DNA from: Bacillus massiliigorillae
GTDB lineage: Bacteria; Bacillota; Bacilli; Bacillales; DSM-1321
Length of the DNA: 64,000 nt
NCBI RefSeq assembly: GCF_000380245.2
Contig: NZ_HG428741.1
Location: 1,540,267-1,604,266 of the forward strand
Direction of reading: 5' to 3'
The number at the start of each line of letters is the position of its first letter. The stretch's first letter is position 1. Made by a program: the position numbers and the translations under genes. Of this stretch, positions 54,190 through 62,647 are shown in pieces. The notes below the pieces were generated by a model. The model was not told where the DNA came from. It saw only the letters and a list, made by a program, of their open reading frames with translations, and did no database searches.

Positions 54190-55398
54190 TTGCCAGCAGA
54201 TTTTAAATCATTTTGTATTTCAAATAGATTTGTACAAAAGTTACAGGATATGAATATTAAGGAGCCAACTCCGATTCAAGAACAAGCTATACCAGCAATT
54301 CTTGAAGGTAAAGATGTCATTGCTCAAGCACAAACAGGGACGGGGAAAACATTTGCGTTTATTCTACCAATCCTAGAGAAAGTAAATTATAAAGCAGACC
54401 ACGTACAAGCATTAATTGTAACTCCAACACGTGAATTAGCTATACAAATCACAAATGAAGTAAAGAAGTTAATAGAAGATATTGATGATGTAAATGTATT
54501 AGCTATTTATGGCGGTCAAGATGTGGAAAAGCAATTAAAAAAACTAAAAAGAAATATGCAAATCGTTGTTGCAACTCCTGGAAGACTCATTGATCATTTA
54601 CAGAGACAAACGATTAATTTAGAGAATGTATCTTATTTGGTTTTGGATGAAGCAGACCAAATGCTACTTACAGGTTTTCAAAATGAAGTAGATACAATTG
54701 TCAGACATACATCAGCTGCGCGTCAAACATTGTTGTTCTCGGCTACTATTTCAGAAGATGTGGAAAAGTTAGCACAAAAGCATTTACGAGATCCGTTAAC
54801 TATTCAAATTGAGAAAAAACAAGGTCCTGCAGAAAATGTGGAACAGTTAGCCATTCAATTGTCTGACCGTGCAAAGCAAGCTTTAATTGTTGAGTTAGTG
54901 GAAAAAGACCGACCATTTCTAGCAGTTATTTTCTGCCGAACTAAACGACGAGTAAGTAAATTATATGGTGAATTGAAAAGTCATGGTTTTGCATGTGATG
55001 AATTGCATAGTGATATTTCTCAAGCAAAAAGAGAGCGTGTAATGAAACAGTTTAGAACAGCAAAGCTACAACTTTTGATTGCAACAGATGTGGCGGCAAG
55101 AGGGCTTGATGTTGAAGGTGTGACGCATGTATATAATTACGATATTCCAGAGGATTCTGAAAGCTATGTTCATCGTATTGGACGAACAGGTCGAATGGGT
55201 TCAGAAGGTATGGCAGTAACTTTTTATACAAAAGATGATGTTGATTTACTGAAAAGCATCGAGGAAGAATTACAAATTACGATTCCAAAACAACAGCATG
55301 AATCATGTAATGATAAGCAAGAGTATCAAGAAGAAGATTCAAAGCCAAAGAGAAAGAAGCATTTCTCAAGAAAAGCGAATAAGAATTATAAAAGATAG
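54190..55398 (+). CDS. DEAD-box ATP-dependent RNA helicase
   Basis: 402 residues. All DEAD-box motifs are present: the Q motif (KEPTPIQEQAIPAIL), I AQTGTGKT, Ia PTRELAIQ, GG, Ib TPGRLIDH, II DEAD, III SAT, IV VIFCRTKRR, V ATDVAARGLDVEGV and VI HRIGRTGRMG. The short basic C-terminal tail (SKPKRKKHFSRKANKNYKR) binds RNA. It resembles the shorter Bacillus cold-shock/ribosome-assembly helicases (YfmL/CshB size class); I cannot choose between them. The start is TTG at 54190 after GGAAGTAGGG. Confidence 0.9.
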   Translation: MPADFKSFCISNRFVQKLQDMNIKEPTPIQEQAIPAILEGKDVIAQAQTGTGKTFAFILPILEKVNYKADHVQALIVTPTRELAIQITNEVKKLIEDIDDVNVLAIYGGQDVEKQLKKLKRNMQIVVATPGRLIDHLQRQTINLENVSYLVLDEADQMLLTGFQNEVDTIVRHTSAARQTLLFSATISEDVEKLAQKHLRDPLTIQIEKKQGPAENVEQLAIQLSDRAKQALIVELVEKDRPFLAVIFCRTKRRVSKLYGELKSHGFACDELHSDISQAKRERVMKQFRTAKLQLLIATDVAARGLDVEGVTHVYNYDIPEDSESYVHRIGRTGRMGSEGMAVTFYTKDDVDLLKSIEEELQITIPKQQHESCNDKQEYQEEDSKPKRKKHFSRKANKNYKR

Positions 55399-55404
55399 CA
55401 TTCA

Positions 55405-55443
55405 AAAAGCGGTAACTCCATTAATAGGAGCTGCCGCTTTTTT
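55405..55443. terminator. Shared terminator between converging genes
   Basis: AAAAAGCGGTAACTCC / GGAGCTGCCGCTTTTT with two mismatches. It serves the helicase on the plus strand and the transporter on the minus strand; it overlaps the last codons of the latter. Confidence 0.75.
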
Positions 55444-56350
55444 TACGATTAACGATAAGTAAACTTTTCTTTGTTTGTGAAGATATGAGTACACCTACAA
55501 TTACAATCATACCACCTACGATTTGATACCACATTAATACTTCGTCTGTGAATATTGGTGCAAAAATAGCTGCAAAGATTGGTAGTAGATTTAAATAAAT
55601 ACCAGCTTTGGCAGCACCAACTAAAGGTACACCAGTGTTCCAAGATAAAAATGCAACAATTGCTGCTAAAAAACCAACATATAGCAAGATGCCAATGGAT
55701 TCGAAGTTGAAAATAAATACTGATGAAGAGTCCATTATTTCAGTTAAACTAAACGGAACAAGCATAATGCTTCCAATAAAAGTCGTTACATAAAATGTTG
55801 AATATGTCGGTAAAACAGGTGCATATTTTTTAACAAGAATAGAATAAAGTGCCCAAAATAATACAGCTATTATAACTAGTAAATCACCTTTGTTAAATGT
55901 AAATGCAGCCAAATTATCAAGTGAACCTCTCGATAATGTAAATAAGACCCCGGTAACTGAAAAGCAAATTCCGATAATTTGAGCGGAACTAATTTTTTCC
56001 GAAAGAATAAAAATAGAAAGAATTGCGATAAAGATAGGTGTAATAGAATTAATTACTGCTGCATTTATAGAGGTTGTCCAATGCATGGAATAATAAATAA
56101 GTGTATTATAGCCAGCTACACCTGTGAATGATAATAATAAAATAATCCATTTGTATTTCCAAAATAAATATCGATTTTTCATAAATCCTTTAAACATAAA
56201 TGGAGTTAGGATTAAAAAGGCGATTACCCAGCGTAGTAATGAAAAGGTGAATGGTGGAAAAAATTCCTTTCCAATATTACCAACAACAAAATTTCCTCCC
56301 CAAATAATATTCGCTAACACAAGAAGTAAGTATGGATATTTGTCTTTCAT
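55421..56350 (-). CDS. EamA/DMT-family transporter
   Basis: 309 residues with ten membrane helices in two EamA repeats: LLLVLANIIWGGNFVVGNIG and RWVIAFLILTPFMF in the first, DLLVIIAVLFWALYSILVKK and LYVGFLAAIVAFLSWNTGV in the second. Drug/metabolite transporters of this type export amino acids, metabolites or toxic compounds; the substrate cannot be told. The ATG at 56350 follows AAAGGTGA. It converges on the DEAD-box gene and diverges from the nitronate monooxygenase gene. Confidence 0.85.
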   Translation of the reverse strand: MKDKYPYLLLVLANIIWGGNFVVGNIGKEFFPPFTFSLLRWVIAFLILTPFMFKGFMKNRYLFWKYKWIILLLSFTGVAGYNTLIYYSMHWTTSINAAVINSITPIFIAILSIFILSEKISSAQIIGICFSVTGVLFTLSRGSLDNLAAFTFNKGDLLVIIAVLFWALYSILVKKYAPVLPTYSTFYVTTFIGSIMLVPFSLTEIMDSSSVFIFNFESIGILLYVGFLAAIVAFLSWNTGVPLVGAAKAGIYLNLLPIFAAIFAPIFTDEVLMWYQIVGGMIVIVGVLISSQTKKSLLIVNRKKSGSSY

Positions 56351-56465
56351 GCTTCGTCACCTTTGTCTAGTAAATTTTCTCATGGAATATAATACTATCT
56401 ATATTAAGATTAGTAGTTGTACTTGTAAACTATTTTTGTATATATATATCTGAATATTGATTAAA

Positions 56466-56481
56466 GAATGAACATTCATTC
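56466..56481. promoter_or_regulatory. Palindrome before the nitronate monooxygenase gene
   Basis: GAATGAACATTCATTC, with GAATGA/TCATTC arms, recalls the FadR-type TetR box of Bacilli (TGAATGA ... TCATTCA as remembered). It lies about 90 bp before the start codon, in the divergent promoter region. Confidence 0.4.
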
Positions 56482-56572
56482 ATTTTTATTGTATTTTAGA
56501 TGAAAATCATTTAGAATTAATTTGTAATTATAACAAAAAAAGTTACTTCTAACGCTTAGGAAGGGGAATAAT

Positions 56573-57529
56573 ATGGTTGTTAACTTTAAGGATACAGTAA
56601 AATTGCCAGTTATTATGGCACCGATGTTTCTCGTTTCAAGTCCAAAAATGGTTATCGAAGGTTGTAAAGCAGGAGTAATCGGCTCGTTTCCATTATTAAA
56701 TGCCCGTACAGGTGCAGACTTAGAGCAATGGTTTGAACAAATTACAACTGAATTGGCAGAATTTAATGCTCAAAATCCCAGTAATCAAGCCGCTCCTTGG
56801 GCTGTGAATTTTATGTCGCATCCTTCAAATCATAGATTCGAAGAAGATCTTCAACTAATTAAAAAGTATCAACCTCCGATTGTTATCTCTTCTCTTGGGG
56901 ATCCAAGCCCTGTTGTTTCTGCCGTTCATTCTTATGGAGGACTTGTTTTTGCTGATGTTATAAATCTTTTCTTTGCACAGAAAGCAGCTGATAAAGGTGT
57001 TGATGGACTAATATTAGTATGTAATGGCGCAGGTGGACATGCTGGTACATTAAATCCGATGGCTTTCATTGGAGCTGTGAAAGAGTTCTGGAATGGATAT
57101 ACAATACTTTCAGGATGTATTTCAAATGGTAAGGATATACTTGCAGCAGAAGTACTTGGAGCTGATTTTGCCTTTATTGGTACGCGTTTCATTCCAGCGC
57201 ATGAAAGCCTTGCAAGTGAAGGCTATGACCAAATGTTAATTGAATCATCGATGGACGATTTAATATATACGGATGTATTTAGTGGCGTAAAGGCTAATTA
57301 TTTAAAACCTAGCATTGTCAAAGCAGGGCTCGATCCTAATAATTTAGGAGAAAAAGGCGATTTAAGTTACTCAAGAGAAAACCGTACAGTCAAAGCTTGG
57401 AAAGATATTTGGTCGGCTGGACAAGGTGTTCATTCTATCAAGAAAACGCAATCGACAGTTGAAATAATCACCGAAATGAAAGAAGGATATTCTGAAGCAC
57501 GCAATAAATTATTTGTAGCACAAACTTAA
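56573..57529 (+). CDS. Nitronate monooxygenase (2-nitropropane dioxygenase family)
   Basis: 318 residues of FMN-binding TIM-barrel protein. The N-terminal LPVIMAPMFLVSSPKMV, the central LVCNGAGGHAGTLNPMAF with the catalytic His, and the FMN-phosphate loops ILSGCISNGKDILAAEVLGA and DFAFIGTRFIPAHES are typical. It oxidises alkyl nitronates such as propionate-3-nitronate; some relatives have other flavin roles (FabK-like). AAGGGGAAT lies before the ATG. A palindrome of FadR type upstream hints at fatty-acid-linked control. Confidence 0.87.
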   Translation: MVVNFKDTVKLPVIMAPMFLVSSPKMVIEGCKAGVIGSFPLLNARTGADLEQWFEQITTELAEFNAQNPSNQAAPWAVNFMSHPSNHRFEEDLQLIKKYQPPIVISSLGDPSPVVSAVHSYGGLVFADVINLFFAQKAADKGVDGLILVCNGAGGHAGTLNPMAFIGAVKEFWNGYTILSGCISNGKDILAAEVLGADFAFIGTRFIPAHESLASEGYDQMLIESSMDDLIYTDVFSGVKANYLKPSIVKAGLDPNNLGEKGDLSYSRENRTVKAWKDIWSAGQGVHSIKKTQSTVEIITEMKEGYSEARNKLFVAQT

Positions 57530-57549
57530 TCGGATTAGTTTCTTAGTAG

Positions 57550-57592
57550 AAGATAGTGATATTCGGCTAACGGATTTCTCTATCTTTTTTTA
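57550..57592 (+). terminator. Terminator after the nitronate monooxygenase gene
   Basis: AAGATAG / CTATCTT arms with a long, partly paired loop and seven Ts. Confidence 0.55.
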
Positions 57593-57677
57593 CTTGGAAT
57601 CTATTTTCTTTTAAGTTTTAAATGGTACATGCTATCATAATTCTAAAAAAGTGTAATAGAAGAGAGCAGGGGCGTGT

Positions 57678-58466
57678 GTGAGTAAAAACTTATATCAGTC
57701 GTTTAGAAATTTATACGAGAAAAGTATTACGGTAGATATATTGGCAGAAAATATAGTGATGTTTGATATAAGCTTATCATTGCAAGAAATTATACAAGAA
57801 GCTGGAGATAAGGGATTCGATCAGGTAGCAATTTCAAAAGAAAAAGTGGTAATTGGTTATATCAATACACTAGACGTACAAGACATATACGAACCGACTT
57901 TACATATTTTGAAGCCCATTCAACATTACGAAATGATTTCTGCAAATACTCCACTAAGTGATTTGATTGAAGTGCTTAAAGAGCATCCGAGATTGTTTAT
58001 TCTAGATAAAAATAAAGTGACCAAAATTATTACTGTTGCTGATTTACAAAAGCAACCTTTTACTATGTGGATTTTTGGCGTTATTAATATACTAGAAATG
58101 TTATTAGTCACGGTAATTAAGCAACACTATCCTAACAATGAATGGCAGCAATATTTATCGGAGAGTAGATTATCACTGGCACAACAATTATATGATAAAA
58201 AAGTATTACGTAATGAAGATATTAGCTTACTTCAATGTCTACAAATTGCTGATAAAATGACAATCGTTACGAAAAACGAAGGCTTAATTCATGAGCTAGG
58301 TTTTTCCTCTCGTACAAAGTTATTAAAGACATTTAAAAGTATTCAGCAAGTACGAAATAGTATTGCACATGCTCAAGACTTAAATGATGAATTAGAGTGG
58401 AGTGAGATATTTGAGATTATTTCTGAATGCGAGAAATTGATTGTCAGATTGGAAGAAATTTTATAG
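57678..58466 (+). CDS. CBS-domain-like protein with C-terminal HEPN-type motif
   Basis: 262 residues from a GTG (GCAGGGGCGTGT upstream). Residues about 10-125 look like a pair of CBS domains (AISKEKVVIGYINTLDVQDI; PLSDLIEVLKEHPRLFILDK; KIITVADLQ), which bind adenine nucleotides. The rest is helical (MWIFGVINILEMLLVTVI) and ends in KSIQQVRNSIAHAQDLND. Its R-N-x3-H core is the HEPN ribonuclease-type signature. Nucleotide sensing coupled to a HEPN domain would suit a stress or defence factor, but the protein could equally be a housekeeping HEPN-like helical domain. It stands alone. Confidence 0.6.
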   Translation: MSKNLYQSFRNLYEKSITVDILAENIVMFDISLSLQEIIQEAGDKGFDQVAISKEKVVIGYINTLDVQDIYEPTLHILKPIQHYEMISANTPLSDLIEVLKEHPRLFILDKNKVTKIITVADLQKQPFTMWIFGVINILEMLLVTVIKQHYPNNEWQQYLSESRLSLAQQLYDKKVLRNEDISLLQCLQIADKMTIVTKNEGLIHELGFSSRTKLLKTFKSIQQVRNSIAHAQDLNDELEWSEIFEIISECEKLIVRLEEIL

Positions 58467-58539
58467 AAGTGTTTATCCAAAAAATAACAAAGTATATAAA
58501 TATGTGTGGTGTCTAACCTTACACCTGCTATGCTCGGAA

Positions 58540-58735
58540 ATAAGCCAACCTGTTTTGAAAACCAAGTGAGCGTTTTCAAGAACAGTCCGTCTTATACATG
58601 TTGTCTAGCTTCAGCGACCAGCCCCTCGAGTCATAAGCCATCTCGCTTTAGAAATGAAATGTGTATTTCTTAAGCGAGCCGTCTTATGCTGGTCGGGGCT
58701 AAACGGGTCGCTTGAGCATTTAGATATTGCCGCAT
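58540..58735. repeat. Bacillales dispersed hairpin repeats (copies 2 and 3)
   Basis: Two adjacent units. Unit 2 (58540-58594): ATAAGCC, a GTTTTGAAAAC-type stem, CCGTCTTAT. Unit 3 (58631-58687): CATAAGCC, CTCGCTTTAGAAAT paired with ATTTCTTAAGCGAG, then GCCGTCTTATG. Unit 3 is framed by TGTCTAGCTTCAGCGACCAG / CCCCTCGAGTCA and GGTCGGGGCTAAACGGGTCG. That is the pattern I remember from a repeat scattered through Bacillus-group genomes (TGTCTAGCTCCAGCG ... GGGGCTGA ... GCGCTTG). An ACCGGTGCCG-T7 unit follows at 58789. Confidence 0.65.
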
Positions 58736-58808
58736 AGCTCTTTTTTGACTGGGAGAAACTCAAGGAGTATAAACATCAATCAAAAAAGACCGGTGCCGTT
58801 TTTTTATT

Positions 58809-59426
58809 TTAACGTTTCCTTATTACAATTTTCCGATACATACCGTTTAACATGATAGGAGTATCTTCTTCGATTTTTAACTTCTTAGCAAAAGGTTGAA
58901 AGATTTTTTCAAAAACTAAACTAATGTCCGTTCCGAATACTTTAATAATAGATATTATTATTTTTTTTAGAAGTGAAGTTTTTTTATTTGGAGAAGCAAA
59001 TTTATCGAAAATTATTATTTTCCCATCTGTCTTTAGTACTCTCGTCATTTCTTGTAAACATAGATCTGGATTTGGAACTACGGATAATATTAAACTAGCA
59101 AAAATATAATCGAATGATCCATTCTCGAATTTAAGGCTTTGAGCATCCATCTCTATAAATGTAATTGGTTCATTGATAAACTTCATTCTTGCTTTATCAA
59201 GCATTGCTTTGGAGTAATCAATTGCAGTGATATTAAGATCTAAGTTTGAAATAAGCTCTAGGTCTGCGCCCGTTCCAACGCCTACAAACAGTATTTTATC
59301 TCTCTTTTCTAAATGGATATTTTGAAAGACATGTTTACGAGCTGTTAAGAACATTCCAGAATTGAATACCCTATCATATAATGGAGCTCCAACTTTATAA
59401 ATAATTTTATTCCAAGAATTATTCAT
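58809..59426 (-). CDS. Class I SAM-dependent methyltransferase
   Basis: 205 residues. The SAM-binding motifs are in order: motif I ILFVGVGTGADLELI, acidic motif II ITAIDYSKAMLDKAR, motif III FIEMDAQSLKFENGSFDYIF and motif IV MTRVLKTDGKIIIFDKFASP. It resembles the UbiE/phospholipid-methyltransferase type; the N-terminal YDRVFNSGMF and C-terminal basic tail fit methylation of a lipid or small molecule. The substrate is unknown. The start is the ATG at 59426 because GAGGGA lies 7 nt upstream; an ATG at 59441 overlaps that site. Confidence 0.8.
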   Translation of the reverse strand: MNNSWNKIIYKVGAPLYDRVFNSGMFLTARKHVFQNIHLEKRDKILFVGVGTGADLELISNLDLNITAIDYSKAMLDKARMKFINEPITFIEMDAQSLKFENGSFDYIFASLILSVVPNPDLCLQEMTRVLKTDGKIIIFDKFASPNKKTSLLKKIIISIIKVFGTDISLVFEKIFQPFAKKLKIEEDTPIMLNGMYRKIVIRKR

Positions 59427-59689
59427 TGAATCATCCCTCATTAACTAAAATATTTTATTATATGTGCATATAAACACATAACGTATTATGTAAAATGTAA
59501 ACCTTTTATTTCAAATTAAATAAAGCTTTCGTTAATGAGAAAATAAACGTAATATGTAGTTATTAGATTTATCAAAAAAAACCCAAAATATAGCCGCGAA
59601 TGTACAACCTTTTTGAAAAATGGTAATACAAACAAATACTAAGTCGTACAAGGAGTGAATGGGTATGAAGTCTCTTATAAGTAAGTTAA

Positions 59690-62647
59690 ATGATATTTGT
59701 TCATCACATTTTTTTAGAAGAGAAAATTTTACTTGTTGATACATATGCCAAAGGTGAGCAAATAATTTTTCAGTATGTAAAAAGAGGTGATCATGCAGTG
59801 AATTTGAAAATTCAAACTGTAAGAGACTGTGCTTTACAATTTGTTCGCAGTCATGATGAATACGTGACAAGTGATATCGGTACGCATTTATTATTTTCAA
59901 TAATGAAATCTTTGAAAGTTAATCATCAACTACAATATTTTAATCAACTTGAAATGACCCCCTCACTTTGTTTCGAAATGTATGAAATCATTCAAGAACT
60001 TCGACTTGCGGGCTTTTCCAGTAAGTCAATGGATGCATCTTTCTTTGTTTCATCTAAAAAAGGTCATGATTTAATGCTCATATTAACACAATATGAAGAA
60101 ATGCTAAGGGACCATAAACTGAAAGATGATTCAAATCTTTATGAGGAGGCTTCATTAAACATTAGTGCTACTAGCTGTATATATATTCTTCAAAGCAATC
60201 TTACACTTCGTTTTGCCCAAGAGATGTTTTTGAAAAAAGTCTTAAATGACCAATATGATGTTCTACCTCTAGCGCCAGTATATGGAATCACATTACCCCG
60301 CCGTTCAAAGTTAACGATTAATGCAACAGGAGAGGCTACCCCCTTGAGTTATTTATATATGCAAGCTGGGGAAAATGAACAATCGTTACATAATGTTTCA
60401 TTATTAACAACAAAGACTATTGAAGCAGAACTAAAAGAAGTTCTATTACGAATCAAGAATACTAAACTATCATTCGATGACTCAGTCATATTATTTAGTA
60501 ATAGTAGTTATGTAACGACAATGTACCATTTAGCAGTAGAGCATGACATTCCCATTACATTTAACGAAGGAATTGCTATTGGATTAACTCGTCCTGGTAA
60601 GCTTCTAAAAAGTATTTTACATTGGATTTCAAATAATTATCTTGTGAGTTCGTTTTCTCAACTTTTGCAAGAAGGAATTCTAAATGTAAAAGAGGGATCC
60701 TTAACAAGGACAAAATGGATCAGTATTCTTAGAAATTCTAACATTGGTTGGGGAAAGGAACGATATATAAGTCAATTAGAAAAAGCATTACAGGAACTAA
60801 ATGTAAAACGTGAAATAAATGATGAAAATCAGTCCTATTATGAAGAGCGTTTTCAAGATGTTTTATGGTTAAAGGATTGGTATCAATCTATTTTTGTACA
60901 TTTACCTGAACAGGAACTTGTTGAAAAAATTTTATATCGTGAACTACTTAAGGGCATCTACCATATGATTAAAAATTTTGGAGTGGTTAAAGATTCATAT
61001 GATAAAGCTGCCCAAGAGAGTATCCTTGAGAGAATGGAACACATTCTACCATATGCTAATGAAGAAATGAGTATTGGTGAAGGAATTCTTCATATAGAAG
61101 AACAACTTTTAACTATTCAAGTAGGTGCCTCTAAACCAAAGTCAGGCTGTTTACATTGCTCATCATATAATGCCGGTTTATATGTAAATCGTAAAAAGAC
61201 TTTTATTGTTGGGTTAGATAATCAACACTTTCCAGCTAGAAGTAGTGAGAATCCATTGTTATTAGATATCGAAAGAAAAAAATTAGGACAACTTATTCCT
61301 TTAAAGCAAGATGATGTGCAACTTAATTTATATAAGATGTTACAAATATTGGCATCAACTGAAGGTACTATCACGTTGAGCTATTGTCAATTTGACATCA
61401 ATGAAAATCGAACAGTAGGACCTGCACATCTATTGTTGCAAGTATATAGAATGCAGTCAGGGAAAAGTGATGCTAATTTTAAGGATTTTGAACAAGCTAT
61501 ACCAGTTATTAACGAACAGATTATTATGGAGCAGAAGGATTGGTGGCTGGGAAAACTTGTGTCATCTAATAGATATGAACTAGATGTTCGCTTCCTTGAA
61601 TCATTAGCATCAATTAAGCAAGGCATAGAAGCGGACGAGTTACGATACAGTCGTCAATTCACTGTCTATGATGGGAAAATTGAAAGTGATACATCTCTTT
61701 ATGATCCTCGTGTAAATCAAGAGAAAACCATCACAGCTGGTAAACTAGAAAACTTAGCAACTTGTCCATATTCGTTTTTTTTACAAAATATATTGAGGAT
61801 AAAACCTATCGAAGATATGGAATATACGCCAAATAGGTGGTTAGACCCAGCGACAAGAGGCAGTTTGTTGCATGCTATCTTTGAAAGGTTTTATCGTGAA
61901 ATCACTTCATTGAATGAAAAACCAAATATGCTAATGCATCAAGAATTAATAGAGAAAATAGTCTCTGAATTGTTAGAACAAATTAAAGTTAATCTTCCGT
62001 CACCTAATAATAGAATGGAATATCAGGAAGTAGCCGAAATATTGGAATCATGCTATCTCTTCTTGAAAATCGAGGAAGAGAATAGCGGAAGTGGAGATGC
62101 GAAGTATTTTGAATATTCATTCGGTATTAAAGAGATAGAACCTGCAACAATTGCATTACGTACAGGGAATTTTCATTTGTCAGGACAAATCGATCGAGTT
62201 GATCTTCTAACCAATGGAAATTACCATATCATTGACTATAAAACGGGAAGTACTTGGGGATATGACAAGAAGGGACCATTCAAAGGAGGAAGACAGCTTC
62301 AGCACTTTTTATATACGTTAGCAATTGAAAATCACTTGTCATTACCAGAAGGTTCTGTTGAGAAAAGTACGTATTTGTTTCCTTCGAAAAAAGGTTTAGG
62401 ACAAGCATTTACACGAGAACAGGAAACAACAACTCGGACAAACGGCAAGGATATTATTGAGAAGCTATTAACTATTATTGAAAAGGGTCATTTTACGATG
62501 ACTGATGATGACAGTGATTGCAAGTACTGTGACTTTAAAGAAGTATGTCGACGTGATACGTATGATAAAGACATAATTGATATAAAACATCAAGACCAAA
62601 CCGCAACTGGTGTAAGAAGCTTTAAGGGGGTTAGAGCTTATGACTAA
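59690..62647 (+). CDS. AddB-like PD-(D/E)XK nuclease subunit (5' end frameshifted)
   Basis: 985 residues as read from 59690. The architecture matches AddB/RexB: an inactive helicase-like body, then a C-terminal PD-(D/E)XK nuclease (RVDLLTNGNYHIIDYKTGST, with the D and the D-Y-K triad). It carries cysteines for a Fe-S cluster (LATCPYSFFLQNIL and CKYCDFKEVCRR). Canonical AddB begins with a Walker A motif and is about 1160 residues; here that motif is absent and the protein is shorter, so this is a divergent or paralogous AddB. ATG 59690 has no ribosome site. An ATG at 59665 behind AAGGAG reads MKSLISKLNDICSSHF and would join this frame if one T of the run of seven near 59712-59718 were removed. 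It overlaps the helicase gene by 8 nt. Confidence 0.8.
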   Translation: MIFVHHIFLEEKILLVDTYAKGEQIIFQYVKRGDHAVNLKIQTVRDCALQFVRSHDEYVTSDIGTHLLFSIMKSLKVNHQLQYFNQLEMTPSLCFEMYEIIQELRLAGFSSKSMDASFFVSSKKGHDLMLILTQYEEMLRDHKLKDDSNLYEEASLNISATSCIYILQSNLTLRFAQEMFLKKVLNDQYDVLPLAPVYGITLPRRSKLTINATGEATPLSYLYMQAGENEQSLHNVSLLTTKTIEAELKEVLLRIKNTKLSFDDSVILFSNSSYVTTMYHLAVEHDIPITFNEGIAIGLTRPGKLLKSILHWISNNYLVSSFSQLLQEGILNVKEGSLTRTKWISILRNSNIGWGKERYISQLEKALQELNVKREINDENQSYYEERFQDVLWLKDWYQSIFVHLPEQELVEKILYRELLKGIYHMIKNFGVVKDSYDKAAQESILERMEHILPYANEEMSIGEGILHIEEQLLTIQVGASKPKSGCLHCSSYNAGLYVNRKKTFIVGLDNQHFPARSSENPLLLDIERKKLGQLIPLKQDDVQLNLYKMLQILASTEGTITLSYCQFDINENRTVGPAHLLLQVYRMQSGKSDANFKDFEQAIPVINEQIIMEQKDWWLGKLVSSNRYELDVRFLESLASIKQGIEADELRYSRQFTVYDGKIESDTSLYDPRVNQEKTITAGKLENLATCPYSFFLQNILRIKPIEDMEYTPNRWLDPATRGSLLHAIFERFYREITSLNEKPNMLMHQELIEKIVSELLEQIKVNLPSPNNRMEYQEVAEILESCYLFLKIEEENSGSGDAKYFEYSFGIKEIEPATIALRTGNFHLSGQIDRVDLLTNGNYHIIDYKTGSTWGYDKKGPFKGGRQLQHFLYTLAIENHLSLPEGSVEKSTYLFPSKKGLGQAFTREQETTTRTNGKDIIEKLLTIIEKGHFTMTDDDSDCKYCDFKEVCRRDTYDKDIIDIKHQDQTATGVRSFKGVRAYD

